A DNA stretch of 24,421 bases, taken from the NCBI GenBank assembly GCA_017408305.1, contig JAFQUU010000050.1, positions 1 to 24,421 on the forward strand. Reading direction: 5' to 3'. Origin of the DNA: Clostridia bacterium. Lineage in GTDB: Bacteria; Bacillota; Clostridia; Christensenellales; UBA1242. Below are positions 15,238-22,426 of this stretch, one piece after another (position 1 is the first letter of the stretch; the number at the start of each line of letters is the position of its first letter). Under the pieces are notes generated by a model. The model had not been told where the DNA came from, did no database searches, and saw nothing but the letters and a program-made list of their open reading frames with translations. Both the position numbers and the translations under genes were made by a program.

Positions 15238-16248
15238 ATGAAAAAAATTAAAATTGGAATAAATGGTTTTGGTAGAATTGGAAGGATACTTCTTCGCATA
15301 ATCTCAGAAAGAGATGATATGGAAGTTGTTGCAATCAACAACCCAAAACTTACTGCAGACTATGCACATTATCAGTTTACTCACGACACAATCTATGGTC
15401 GCTTTAAAGGCACTTGCGAAGTTAAGGGCGAAGATGCAATTGCTGTAAATGGCAAAAAAATCACAATCTTTGGCGAAAGCGAACCAAAACTTATTCCTTG
15501 GGATACGGCAAAAGTTGATGTTGTTTGCGATGCAACAGGCAAATTCAAAAGCCACAGTTCACTTTCAGAGCATATCAAGGGCACGGTTAAAAAAGTGATT
15601 ATCACAGCCCCTGCAGACAGCGATGTGCCAATGTTTGTTTATGGCGTAAACACTCATACATATCAAAAAGCGATGTCAGTGATTTCTGCTTCATCTTGCA
15701 CAACAAACTGCCTTGCACCTCTTGTAAAAGTGATTAGCGAGAATTTTGGTATTGAAGAAGCGTTTATGTCAACAATCCACAGTGCAACCTCTTCACAAAA
15801 AGTGGTGGACGGAAGCAGTAAAAAAGACTATCGTGGTGGTCGTGCAGCGTCATATAATATTATTCCATCTTCAAGTGGTGCAACAAAGGCAACAGCAAAG
15901 GTTGTGCCAGAACTTAAAGACAAACTTACAGGCCTTGCATATCGCGTGCCAACTCTTGATGTTTCGGTGGTTGATGTTTCTGTCAAACTTGGCAAAGAAA
16001 CAACTTATGAACAAATTACAAAAGCCCTTCAAAAAGCCGAAAATGGTGCATACAAGGGTATTATCAAAACCACAGCCGAACCAGCAGTTTCTAGCGACTT
16101 TATTGGCGAACCTTGCACCTGTGTTTTCGATATCACTGCAGGCATGATGCTCTCTCCAAAATTTGCAAAACTTGTTGCTTGGTATGACAACGAATATGGT
16201 TATTCAACGCAGGTTGTAAATTTGATTGCTTTTATCATGAAAAAATAA
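15238..16248 (+). CDS. gapA: Glyceraldehyde-3-phosphate dehydrogenase
   Basis: 336 aa. NAD-binding INGFGRIGRILLR (8-20), active-site ASSCTTNCLAP with C154, and catalytic H181 in STIHSATSS. It oxidises glyceraldehyde-3-phosphate to 1,3-bisphosphoglycerate in glycolysis. The stretches DYRGGRAASYNIIPSSSGATKA, FIGEPCTCVFDITAG and ADYAHYQFTHDTIYGRF resemble the E. coli GapA/eukaryotic type rather than the common Bacillus GapA (DLRRARAA, NIIPTTTG). The coenzyme loop reads AINNPKL where AINDLT is usual, so cofactor preference is worth noting. The active-site segment has SASSC where SNASC is typical. GAGGG precedes the ATG. The promoter is not clear; 15172-15227 is pure A/T. Confidence 0.95.
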   Translation: MKKIKIGINGFGRIGRILLRIISERDDMEVVAINNPKLTADYAHYQFTHDTIYGRFKGTCEVKGEDAIAVNGKKITIFGESEPKLIPWDTAKVDVVCDATGKFKSHSSLSEHIKGTVKKVIITAPADSDVPMFVYGVNTHTYQKAMSVISASSCTTNCLAPLVKVISENFGIEEAFMSTIHSATSSQKVVDGSSKKDYRGGRAASYNIIPSSSGATKATAKVVPELKDKLTGLAYRVPTLDVSVVDVSVKLGKETTYEQITKALQKAENGAYKGIIKTTAEPAVSSDFIGEPCTCVFDITAGMMLSPKFAKLVAWYDNEYGYSTQVVNLIAFIMKK

Positions 16249-16317
16249 CCAGACTGCAAAAAACTTTGAAATGCGTCGTTTACTGTAAAATTCCCAAACC
16301 AGTCATTTAGGAAAACT

Positions 16318-16340
16318 AAACTCCTGCTTTGGGAGTTTTT
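16318..16340 (+). terminator. Terminator inside repeat copy 1 (gapA)
   Basis: AAACTCC (16318-16324), loop of seven, GGAGTTT (16332-16338), then TT. It would end gapA transcripts. Confidence 0.75.
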
Positions 16341-16443
16341 CGAGCCTAGCCTTTCTTTGTTTTTTGCAGTCTGGAATGGGTATGCAAAAAACTTTGAAAT
16401 GCGTCGTTACTATAAATTCCCCAAACAGTCGTTTAGGAAGACC

Positions 16444-16473
16444 AAACTCCTGCTTTGGGAGTTTGTTTTTTTT
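16444..16473 (+). terminator. Terminator inside repeat copy 2
   Basis: The identical stem, AAACTCC (16444-16450) and GGAGTTT (16458-16464), followed by G and a run of eight T. It is a backup to the copy-1 terminator. Confidence 0.7.
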
Positions 16474-16552
16474 GCAGTCTGGAATGAGTATGCGAGTTTA
16501 ATGTGTGAAAAATTAAAACTCTTAAAAATAAATTCAATTTACAAAATTTATT

Positions 16553-16580
16553 AAAAAATAAATAAAAAATAATTATTTTT
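16553..16580 (+). repeat. AT-only 28-bp repeat, copy A
   Basis: A 28-base tract of only A and T, identical to 18985-19012 and in the same orientation. The two copies flank spoIIE. It contains the palindrome AAAAATAATTATTTTT. The remaining 16582-16621 is also pure A/T. No gene is seen here. Confidence 0.7.
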
Positions 16581-16613
16581 GTTTAAAATTAATAAAAATA
16601 AATTATTTAAATA

Positions 16614-16646
16614 AAAAAATTGTGTAAAAACCATACACAATTTTTT
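16614..16646. terminator. Bidirectional terminator at the end of spoIIE
   Basis: AAAAAATTGTGTA (16614-16626), loop AAAACCA, TACACAATTTTTT (16634-16646): 13 perfect base pairs, overlapping the spoIIE stop codon. On the minus strand it is followed by T-rich sequence. Confidence 0.88.
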
Positions 16647-18927
16647 ATTTTAAAGAAAATATTTTTGCAACCAAAACAGTCATGTCATCTCTTGCTCCAC
16701 CACTTAAAGTGTGGGCTTTTTTTATTACTTCATCTGCCAAAGTTTGTGGGTTTAGAGAAGATAGGTTATTTATAAAGTCTTCAAGCATTTCTTCGGTTTC
16801 AAAACTTTCGGTTATGCCGTCAGTAAACATAAACACAAAGTCGCCATTAGAAATTATTTGTTTTATTACAACAGGTTCGGCATCTTGCACAATGCCAAGT
16901 GGCAAAGTGCCACCCAAAATTTTGGTTGTGGTGTCTGTGTGCTTAATAAAACTTTCTGGTGCACCCATTTTGATAAAATCAAGAGTTCCGTTTTGCATAT
17001 CAAGCACGCAAATGTCAAGGGCAGTAAAGTTGTCGGTGGAATTAAGGCTTAGAAGTTTGTTGACAGAAGATAAAATAATTTCGTTATCAAACCCTGCCTT
17101 GTAAAAGTTTTCAACAAGACTGATTGCAATGCTTGCTGTTTTTTGTGCATTTTCGCCACTGCCCATGCCGTCGCAAAGTGCCAGCAAAAACTTGTCGTGG
17201 GCAAGTTTGATAATGGAATATGCATCGCCACTAACTTTGCTTGTATCTTTTTTTATGCTTGCACTGCCAAACGTCATAGCAAACTTTGGTGCTGTTGAAA
17301 GTGAAAGCACATTCCACCCAGCACGCTTTGATGATTCTATTTTTGTAAGTGCCATTTTGCTTCTGCAAATTTTGCTGACAATTTCTTCAATCTTTTGGTT
17401 TTGTGTATCTTGTTTTTTAACAATCAAAGTTACATTTGTAAAGTTAAGGTTTTCTTCATAAATAAGTGCATCTGCACAAGTGATATTATTAAATGCAAGT
17501 TCGCTTATGATTTGGTTTTCGCGTGCTTTGTCAAAGGTTATATTTTTATTAACCTCGGTTGCAAGGTTCTTAAAAATTCCTGAAAGCCCCTTCAGTTCAT
17601 CTGCAATCAAAACTCTGCTTGCGTCAATGTTGTTCATAGCACTTGCGTATTTTCGGTATTGAGTTGTAAGACTGTTGATTTCGCTTACCAGTCTTGGCAC
17701 TCTGCCACAGCGTGTTGTTAAATATGCAGGGGCATCAAGAAGGGTTGCTTTGCCACGCTCCAGTGCACTTGCAATTAAGTTCTGCAGTACGCTTGATGTT
17801 TCTGTGTGGCATTTTCTGTGGCAAATGTTGCGTTCGGGGCAGTCGGTGCAAACTTTGTCTTTAACTTCGTTTATTAAAAAAAACTTTACTTCTTCTTTGG
17901 TCATGCCTCCTTTAATCATAGACCGAAAAACATAGTCCATTTCTGCAAAGGTGTCGCTAAGTTCCCAAAGGCGTTTGCAAAGGGTTGCCCTGCTTTGGTT
18001 GACAACATTACGCATGGCAAAGTCGTTTGACAAAGAAAAAAGTTCTTGAAATTTGTGTAAAACATCTTTAGGTAACAAACAAAACGCAAATCCTGATACT
18101 GCAGTAAATATAAATTGCACTGTGGAGTATTCTGCATAAAGTCCAAGCCCATAGCCCATTACAAGGTCAACCACTAGAAGTGACATTACACTTAAAATTT
18201 TTGGTGCTCCACACATTGCTCCTGCAATTATTGCCCAAATGACAAATGGCGTTGTCAATAATCCGTTGCCACCTGAAATACACACGCCAATCCCAAGCAC
18301 CGAAGCCAAAAGTGTGGTGGCAGAAATTTTTTGAAGTGAAGTCAAAAGCAGTATCAAAAACGGTGCAAACAAAAAAATCAGTGGCACGCCAAGAAGGGTG
18401 ATTGTGTAAAGCCCTGATGCCATTGCTCCCAAAAACACAAGACCAAAAATTTTTTCGCTTGTGCCAAGTTTGAAAATGTTTTGAGAGGTTAAAAGTGAAG
18501 AAGAAATTGTTTTTGTTGCCCACATAAACAAAACTGCACAGATGACTTCAAGTACCCCAAACAAAACTTGGTTTGAAACAAAAATATCGTATGCCAAAAA
18601 TCCACCTTGTGCAACACAAGCGTAAAAGGCAAAAAGTGGAAAGGAGATTGTTTTTTTTAGTTTTGTATGTATGCCACACGCAAGGGCGATTATAACTATA
18701 AAAACGCTAACGCCAAGGACTTGGGCAAACGAAAAGTTGCACAGCAAACTTGCAAGTGCAAATATCGGCAAAACCAAAAAAAGTTTTTCACCACACCAAA
18801 CAAGTGCAAGTGCAAGGCCTATTGCAAACGGGTGCAAGGCACCCCAAATTGATGCATTCCAAAGCACAAAAAAACAAAAAAAGAAAAACAAATACCTAAA
18901 AGATTTTCTTACAAAAAATTCTTGCAT
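16645..18927 (-). CDS. spoIIE: Stage II sporulation protein E (PP2C-type phosphatase)
   Basis: 760 aa from ATG 18927. Residues 1-285 are a multi-pass membrane domain of roughly ten segments. A central cytoplasmic region follows with a cysteine cluster (C360, C363, C369, C373 in VCTDCPERNICHRKC). The C-terminal PP2C domain has VSGDAY with D568, CDGMGSGENA with D586, FTDGI with D703 and ARDDMT with D747/D748; the 18-residue D568-D586 spacing matches the metal aspartates of B. subtilis SpoIIE. It dephosphorylates SpoIIAA to release sigma-F in the forespore and also acts at the asymmetric septum. Start 18927 has GGAG 6 nt upstream; an in-frame ATG at 18963 has none. Upstream DNA is very AT-rich and no convincing promoter was found. 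Confidence 0.95.
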   Translation of the reverse strand: MQEFFVRKSFRYLFFFFCFFVLWNASIWGALHPFAIGLALALVWCGEKLFLVLPIFALASLLCNFSFAQVLGVSVFIVIIALACGIHTKLKKTISFPLFAFYACVAQGGFLAYDIFVSNQVLFGVLEVICAVLFMWATKTISSSLLTSQNIFKLGTSEKIFGLVFLGAMASGLYTITLLGVPLIFLFAPFLILLLTSLQKISATTLLASVLGIGVCISGGNGLLTTPFVIWAIIAGAMCGAPKILSVMSLLVVDLVMGYGLGLYAEYSTVQFIFTAVSGFAFCLLPKDVLHKFQELFSLSNDFAMRNVVNQSRATLCKRLWELSDTFAEMDYVFRSMIKGGMTKEEVKFFLINEVKDKVCTDCPERNICHRKCHTETSSVLQNLIASALERGKATLLDAPAYLTTRCGRVPRLVSEINSLTTQYRKYASAMNNIDASRVLIADELKGLSGIFKNLATEVNKNITFDKARENQIISELAFNNITCADALIYEENLNFTNVTLIVKKQDTQNQKIEEIVSKICRSKMALTKIESSKRAGWNVLSLSTAPKFAMTFGSASIKKDTSKVSGDAYSIIKLAHDKFLLALCDGMGSGENAQKTASIAISLVENFYKAGFDNEIILSSVNKLLSLNSTDNFTALDICVLDMQNGTLDFIKMGAPESFIKHTDTTTKILGGTLPLGIVQDAEPVVIKQIISNGDFVFMFTDGITESFETEEMLEDFINNLSSLNPQTLADEVIKKAHTLSGGARDDMTVLVAKIFSLK

Positions 18928-18984
18928 AATTACTCCAAAAATATTAAATAAATAATAAAACATTAAAAAATAAATAAAAAGTGC

Positions 18985-19012
18985 AAAAAATAAATAAAAA
19001 ATAATTATTTTT
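18985..19012 (+). repeat. AT-only 28-bp repeat, copy B
   Basis: Identical to 16553-16580. A partial third copy (18 bases) lies at 18963-18980. All lie in the spoIIE-gpmI divergent gap, where only a handful of G or C occur between 18938 and 19030. Confidence 0.7.
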
Positions 19013-19079
19013 TAATTTTTCTAATAAATAAGTAATTTTGTGTCGCATTTTGGTTTTTTTAAAAAATTTTGTGCATTGT

Positions 19080-19108
19080 TTGATTTATTTTTTTTTGTGT
19101 GGTAAAAT
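19080..19108 (+). promoter_or_regulatory. Promoter of gpmI, placed for a leaderless mRNA
   Basis: TTGATT (19080-19085), 17-nt spacer, TAAAAT (19103-19108) with extended TGG. The ATG lies 6 nt after the -10, so transcript and coding start should coincide. No Shine-Dalgarno is present. Confidence 0.7.
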
Positions 19109-19114
19109 AAAAAT

Positions 19115-20689
19115 ATGATAGCACTTGTAATTATGGACGGGTTTGGTATCCGTAAGAAAAAAAAGGGCAATGCAATTGCCCTTCAAGGAACGCCTTATTT
19201 GGACAAACTGTGCAGTAAATACCCAAGCACAGTTTTGGGTGCAAGTGGCAATTTTGTTGGTTTGCCAAGTGGCCAAATGGGCAACAGCGAGGCAGGCCAT
19301 TTAACTATTGGTAGTGGCAGGCGTTTTTATCAGCCTCTTGAACGCGTTAACAGGGCAATTGCTGATGGCAGTTTTTTTGAAAACCAACAACTTTTGCATG
19401 CAATAAACAATGTGCTTGCAACTGGTGGTGCACTGCATGTTTTGGGGCTTGTGAGTGATGGTGGAGTGCACAGCCATATCAATCACATAAAAGCAGTTTT
19501 GAAACTTGCAAAACAAAAGGGTGTTTTAAAAATTTTTGTGCACGCTGTGCTTGATGGCAGAGATACAGGCGTTGACTCGGGCTTTGGTTTTGTGCAGGAA
19601 CTTCAAAAAACTTGCAAGCAAACTGGTGCAGTAATCAAAACCCTTTGTGGGCGTGCGTGGACAATGGACAGAGAAAAAGCGTATGACAGGACAAAAAAAG
19701 CCTATCGCCTTATGGTTTGTGGCAGAAGCGAAAACAAAGGTCTTGACCCACTTGTTGAAATCCAAAAAAGTTATGACAAGGGGATTACTGATGAGTTTTT
19801 TGAACCAACAATTATCGGTCAACCAGTAACCCTTACAGAAAAAGACAGCCTTATTTTGTGTAATGTGCGAAAAGACCGTATGCGTCAACTTTTAGAGGCA
19901 CTGTCTCTGCCAAATTTCAATAAATTCAGGGTGCATAAATTCAAAGAACTTTGCATGGTTGGCCTTGTGGAATATGACGACGATTTCACAAATGTTGGCG
20001 TTGCGTTTGAAGAGGAGACACTAAAGAATGGTCTTGCAAAAGTGCTTCAAGAAAATGGCAAAAGACAACTTCATGTCACAGAAACTTCAAAATTTCCACA
20101 TGTAACATATTACTTTAATTGTGGCAAAGACGAGCCATATCCACTTGAAGATCAAAAGATGATTGATGGTTTTCAAGACTTAAACTATGATGAGCATCCG
20201 GAGATGCGTGCGTTTGATATCACAAACAATGTGCTTGATGCCATTGCAAGTGGCAAGTATGATTTTGTGGTGGTCAACTTTCCAAATTGCGATATGGTGG
20301 GGCATACTGCAAATATGGAAGCAACAAAATCTGCAGTCAGGATTGTGGATAAATGTGCTTACGCAATTGCGATGGGGGCGTTGATTGCTGGTGGTGAGTG
20401 TATTATAACTGCCGACCACGGCAACGCAGAAGAACTTTTTGATGCAAAAGGTAAACCAAAAACCAGTCATACAACAAACGATGTGCCGTTTATTTTGGTA
20501 AGTGATAAAGAAAGGTGGCTAAAAGACCATGGCGAACTTGCAAACATCGCCCCAACAATTCTTGAAATGATGGGACTTGAAATTCCTAAAGAGATGGCCT
20601 CTTCGCTTCTTACAGAAAGTCCAACAAAAAAACAGCAAAAAGACGCAATTAAAACCAAAGCCAAAATGGCAAAACGAATAAAAAAATAA
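19115..20689 (+). CDS. gpmI: 2,3-bisphosphoglycerate-independent phosphoglycerate mutase
   Basis: 524 aa. Metal site VIMDGFG (residues 6-12), phospho-serine motif GQMGNSEAGHLTIGSGR, GGVHSHINH, HAVLDGRDT, GRAWTMDREKAYDR, NFPNCDMVGHT and ITADHGNAEEL are all in family order. The enzyme interconverts 3- and 2-phosphoglycerate using two Mn2+ ions. NVRKDRMRQ replaces the more usual NFRxDRxRQ. The last 25 or so residues form a lysine-rich tail (KKQQKDAIKTKAKMAKRIKK) beyond the usual end. The start is fixed: the MDG motif begins at residue 8 and an in-frame TAA lies at 19103-19105. It is monocistronic, with its own promoter and terminator, divergent from spoIIE. Confidence 0.96.
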   Translation: MIALVIMDGFGIRKKKKGNAIALQGTPYLDKLCSKYPSTVLGASGNFVGLPSGQMGNSEAGHLTIGSGRRFYQPLERVNRAIADGSFFENQQLLHAINNVLATGGALHVLGLVSDGGVHSHINHIKAVLKLAKQKGVLKIFVHAVLDGRDTGVDSGFGFVQELQKTCKQTGAVIKTLCGRAWTMDREKAYDRTKKAYRLMVCGRSENKGLDPLVEIQKSYDKGITDEFFEPTIIGQPVTLTEKDSLILCNVRKDRMRQLLEALSLPNFNKFRVHKFKELCMVGLVEYDDDFTNVGVAFEEETLKNGLAKVLQENGKRQLHVTETSKFPHVTYYFNCGKDEPYPLEDQKMIDGFQDLNYDEHPEMRAFDITNNVLDAIASGKYDFVVVNFPNCDMVGHTANMEATKSAVRIVDKCAYAIAMGALIAGGECIITADHGNAEELFDAKGKPKTSHTTNDVPFILVSDKERWLKDHGELANIAPTILEMMGLEIPKEMASSLLTESPTKKQQKDAIKTKAKMAKRIKK

Positions 20690-20720
20690 AACCCCTTTAG
20701 GTTATCCCTAGGGGTTTTTG
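20688..20720. terminator. Terminator between gpmI and the paralogue array
   Basis: AAACCCCT (20689-20696) pairs with AGGGGTTT (20710-20717) across an AT-rich loop, followed by T. The - strand side also has a short A/T run, so it may end the convergent array as well. Confidence 0.85.
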
Positions 20721-21074
20721 TTATTTGCTTAATTCTGCTTGCGTGGACTGTGTTTTAAAAATTGATTTTTGATGGGCAATAAATTTTTTCTCAATATTTA
20801 AGCATTCTTTAAGTGTTGTTTTGGTAAAGGCTTCCTCTAATAGTGGCATAAGAAGAGTGTTGATTTCGCTTAAAACTTCTGTTGTGTAAAAATTCCAAGC
20901 GATGTCAGGTTTAACGGCATAAACCTCTTCTTTTGTGTAAGTTTTGTTATTATACAAAAACTTTACAAGGGTTTTGTCTTTATTAAAAACAGCAAACCTT
21001 GCAATTTGGTTGTTTTCACCTGGTTCAATAAATGGATATATTGTTTTGCCTAATACTTTTTCTTGTTTTTTCAT
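20721..21074 (-). CDS. Array paralogue 5 (last), unknown family
   Basis: 117 aa. The core is IYPFIEPGENNQIARFAVFN, then LVKFLYNNKTYTKEEV, then LKECLNIEKKFIAHQKSIF, matching the two conserved blocks of the four upstream genes. It lacks their usual C-terminal aromatic-Asn-Phe ending and stops with QAELSK. No signal peptide or membrane segment is visible, and the protein is highly charged. GGGGG lies 8-9 nt before the ATG and the gene is 11 nt from the previous stop. It is the end of the array and most divergent. No function is known to me. Confidence 0.82.
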   Translation of the reverse strand: MKKQEKVLGKTIYPFIEPGENNQIARFAVFNKDKTLVKFLYNNKTYTKEEVYAVKPDIAWNFYTTEVLSEINTLLMPLLEEAFTKTTLKECLNIEKKFIAHQKSIFKTQSTQAELSK

Positions 21075-21085
21075 TATTTGTCCCC

Positions 21086-21552
21086 CTAAAAATTGAGATA
21101 ACTTTCGGCGTTAGTGTTCAAAGATGCTTGTGCTTTGTGTGCATACTTTTTTTGGCTGTCCACAAAATCTTTTTCAACGCTTAAGTATTTTGAAAGTGGA
21201 TATTCTTTATAATCTTCTTCGCAAACTGGTTTTAATGTGTCAATCATTTCAAGTAATTCTCCAAAAGAATAATACTTGTGGGATAAATGATATATTGAAG
21301 ACAAGTAATGCTATCCAAGCCTCTTAGTTTGTATGGTTCAAAGACGCGTCCGTGTTTAATGTAGATATTAAAGTCTTTTTGGGCGTATTCTATTGCTGAA
21401 AAGTCGTAAACCTTATTGTTGTACAAAAATTTTACTTTTGTTTCAGTTGGGTTGAATACGCAAAATCTAAAAAGTTTAGGGTATTGGTTTGGTTCAACAA
21501 AAAGAAAGATATCGCTGTTTTTTAGTTTTATTGTTTCGTTTTTGTCTTTCAT
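21086..21552 (-). pseudogene. Array paralogue 4, split by a frameshift
   Basis: Two overlapping frames together make one paralogue. The first (21552 to 21244) carries IFLFVEPNQYPKLFRFCVFN and VKFLYNNKVYDFSAIEY, then loses similarity after about GLDSIT. The second (from about 21304 to 21086) continues with SSIYHLSHKYYSFGELLEMI, LSVEKDFVDSQKKYAHKAQ and the family ending ESYLNF. Adding one T in the ACTTGTC at about 21298-21304 would restore a continuous 155-residue protein similar to paralogue 2. A real one-base deletion, an assembly error, or recent decay are all possible. Ribosome binding site AAGGAGCAATA is intact. Confidence 0.78.
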
Positions 21553-21561
21553 TATTGCTCC

Positions 21562-21930
21562 TTAAAATGTGTAAAATTCCTGCGTTGCTTTTTGAGTTTT
21601 TGCTTTTCTTTGTTTGAATTCTTGTTGATATTCTGCAAATTTTTGGTCAACTTCAATGCACAGGGCAAGTGTAAGACTTTGGTTTTTGTGTTGTTTGATT
21701 GGTGATAAGATGGTATTGATTTCCTCAAGCCCTAACTCAACAAGGTGTGCTTTACATATTTGAAATTTGGGATTAAGTACTTCTTGTCTTTCATAGACTT
21801 TATTGTTATGTAAGAACTTAATGCGAGAGTAGTCGTGGTTATAAATTGCAAGCCTTATAAGGTCGCTTTCAGGCTCAACAAAAAGCCAAAGGTCGCTACT
21901 GTTTAAAATAATATCGTTTTGGTCTTTCAT
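21562..21930 (-). CDS. Array paralogue 3, unknown family
   Basis: 122 aa. Block 1: LWLFVEPESDLIRLAIYN followed by SRIKFLHNNKVYERQEV. Block 2: ALCIEVDQKFAEYQQEFKQR, ending EFYTF. The middle is shorter than in paralogues 1 and 2. By eye it is closest to paralogue 2 (shared SRIKFLHNN). Predicted soluble, with a charged C-terminal helix that may be a coiled coil. AAGGAG overlaps the previous stop codon and lies 5-6 nt from the ATG, so the genes are surely co-transcribed. Confidence 0.85.
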   Translation of the reverse strand: MKDQNDIILNSSDLWLFVEPESDLIRLAIYNHDYSRIKFLHNNKVYERQEVLNPKFQICKAHLVELGLEEINTILSPIKQHKNQSLTLALCIEVDQKFAEYQQEFKQRKAKTQKATQEFYTF

Positions 21931-21939
21931 TATTGCTCC

Positions 21940-22416
21940 TTAAAAATTGCAGTATTCATTTGTATCCTTGTCTATTGTTTGTTTTTCTTGCACAGAATGT
22001 ACATATCTTTCTTGGCATTTAATAAACTCTTTTTCCACAGCCAGTAATTCTCCAAGAAAGAAATCTGAATTTGGGGCAATTAGTGGGGTTAATGAACTAA
22101 GAATATCAGATATTTCGGAGTGAGAGTAATGAGAGCTGTGAAGAAAAAGAACTTTGTTTAATTTTATGTCTGTAAGACGATTTAATATTTGAATGTAATA
22201 ACTATTTTTAGTTCCAATTTTATACCCAATATAAAAATCACTTTGAGCTTTTTGAAGATCATCGCTTTTATATATATTGTTGTTATGCAAAAACTTTATG
22301 CGAGAGTGGCTAGGATTATAAATTGCAAACCTTAAAAGATTAGAGTTTGTATTGGGTTCAAAATAAATATAAATATCGCTACTGTTTAGTTTTACTGTTT
22401 GGTTTTTGTCTTTCAT
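21940..22416 (-). CDS. Array paralogue 2, unknown family
   Basis: 158 aa. Block 1: IYIYFEPNTNSNLLRFAIYN, then SRIKFLHNNNIYKSDDL. A middle region rich in Ser/His/Tyr (LFLHSSHYSHSEISDILSSL) follows. Block 2: LLAVEKEFIKCQERYVHSVQ, ending NEYCNF. The N-terminus MKDKNQTVKLNSSDI is shared almost letter for letter with paralogue 4. No signal peptide. It is 10 nt after paralogue 1, with TAAGGAG joining stop and ribosome binding site. Confidence 0.86.
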   Translation of the reverse strand: MKDKNQTVKLNSSDIYIYFEPNTNSNLLRFAIYNPSHSRIKFLHNNNIYKSDDLQKAQSDFYIGYKIGTKNSYYIQILNRLTDIKLNKVLFLHSSHYSHSEISDILSSLTPLIAPNSDFFLGELLAVEKEFIKCQERYVHSVQEKQTIDKDTNEYCNF

Positions 22417-22426
22417 TGTTTACTCC

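Larger units (their letters stand above)
16249..16490 (+). repeat. Duplicated intergenic element with inverted-repeat ends
   Basis: Two direct copies, about 128 and 108 bp, starting at 16255 and 16383. Both contain TGCAAAAAACTTTGAAATGC near the start, the hairpin AAACTCC...GGAGTTT, and GCAGTCTGGAATG(G/A)GTA at the end. Copy 2 lacks about 19 bp after the hairpin. Copy 1 is bounded by perfect 16-bp inverted repeats, CCAGACTGCAAAAAAC (16249-16264) and GTTTTTTGCAGTCTGG (16359-16374). The same right end closes copy 2 at about 16468-16482. The element begins on the base after the gapA stop codon. It fills most of the gap between gapA and convergent spoIIE. Confidence 0.85.

Noticed and set aside
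16249..16490. Riboswitch or leader attenuator
   Set aside because: It lies between the 3' ends of convergent genes; no gene follows on the + strand.
16357..16554. Open frame of 65 codons on the + strand
   Set aside because: It lies wholly in the duplicated non-coding repeat, has no ribosome binding site and resembles no protein.
18928..18963. Earlier ATG for spoIIE at 18963
   Set aside because: No Shine-Dalgarno there, whereas ATG 18927 has GGAG at ideal distance; the added residues are AT-rich leader.
19041..19047. TGTCGCA as a Spo0A box for spoIIE
   Set aside because: One mismatch, no partner box at 10 bp, and no recognisable spoIIE promoter beside it.
21244..21310. Programmed ribosomal frameshift in array paralogue 4
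   Set aside because: No slippery heptamer or stimulatory stem is visible; a simple one-base deletion explains it.
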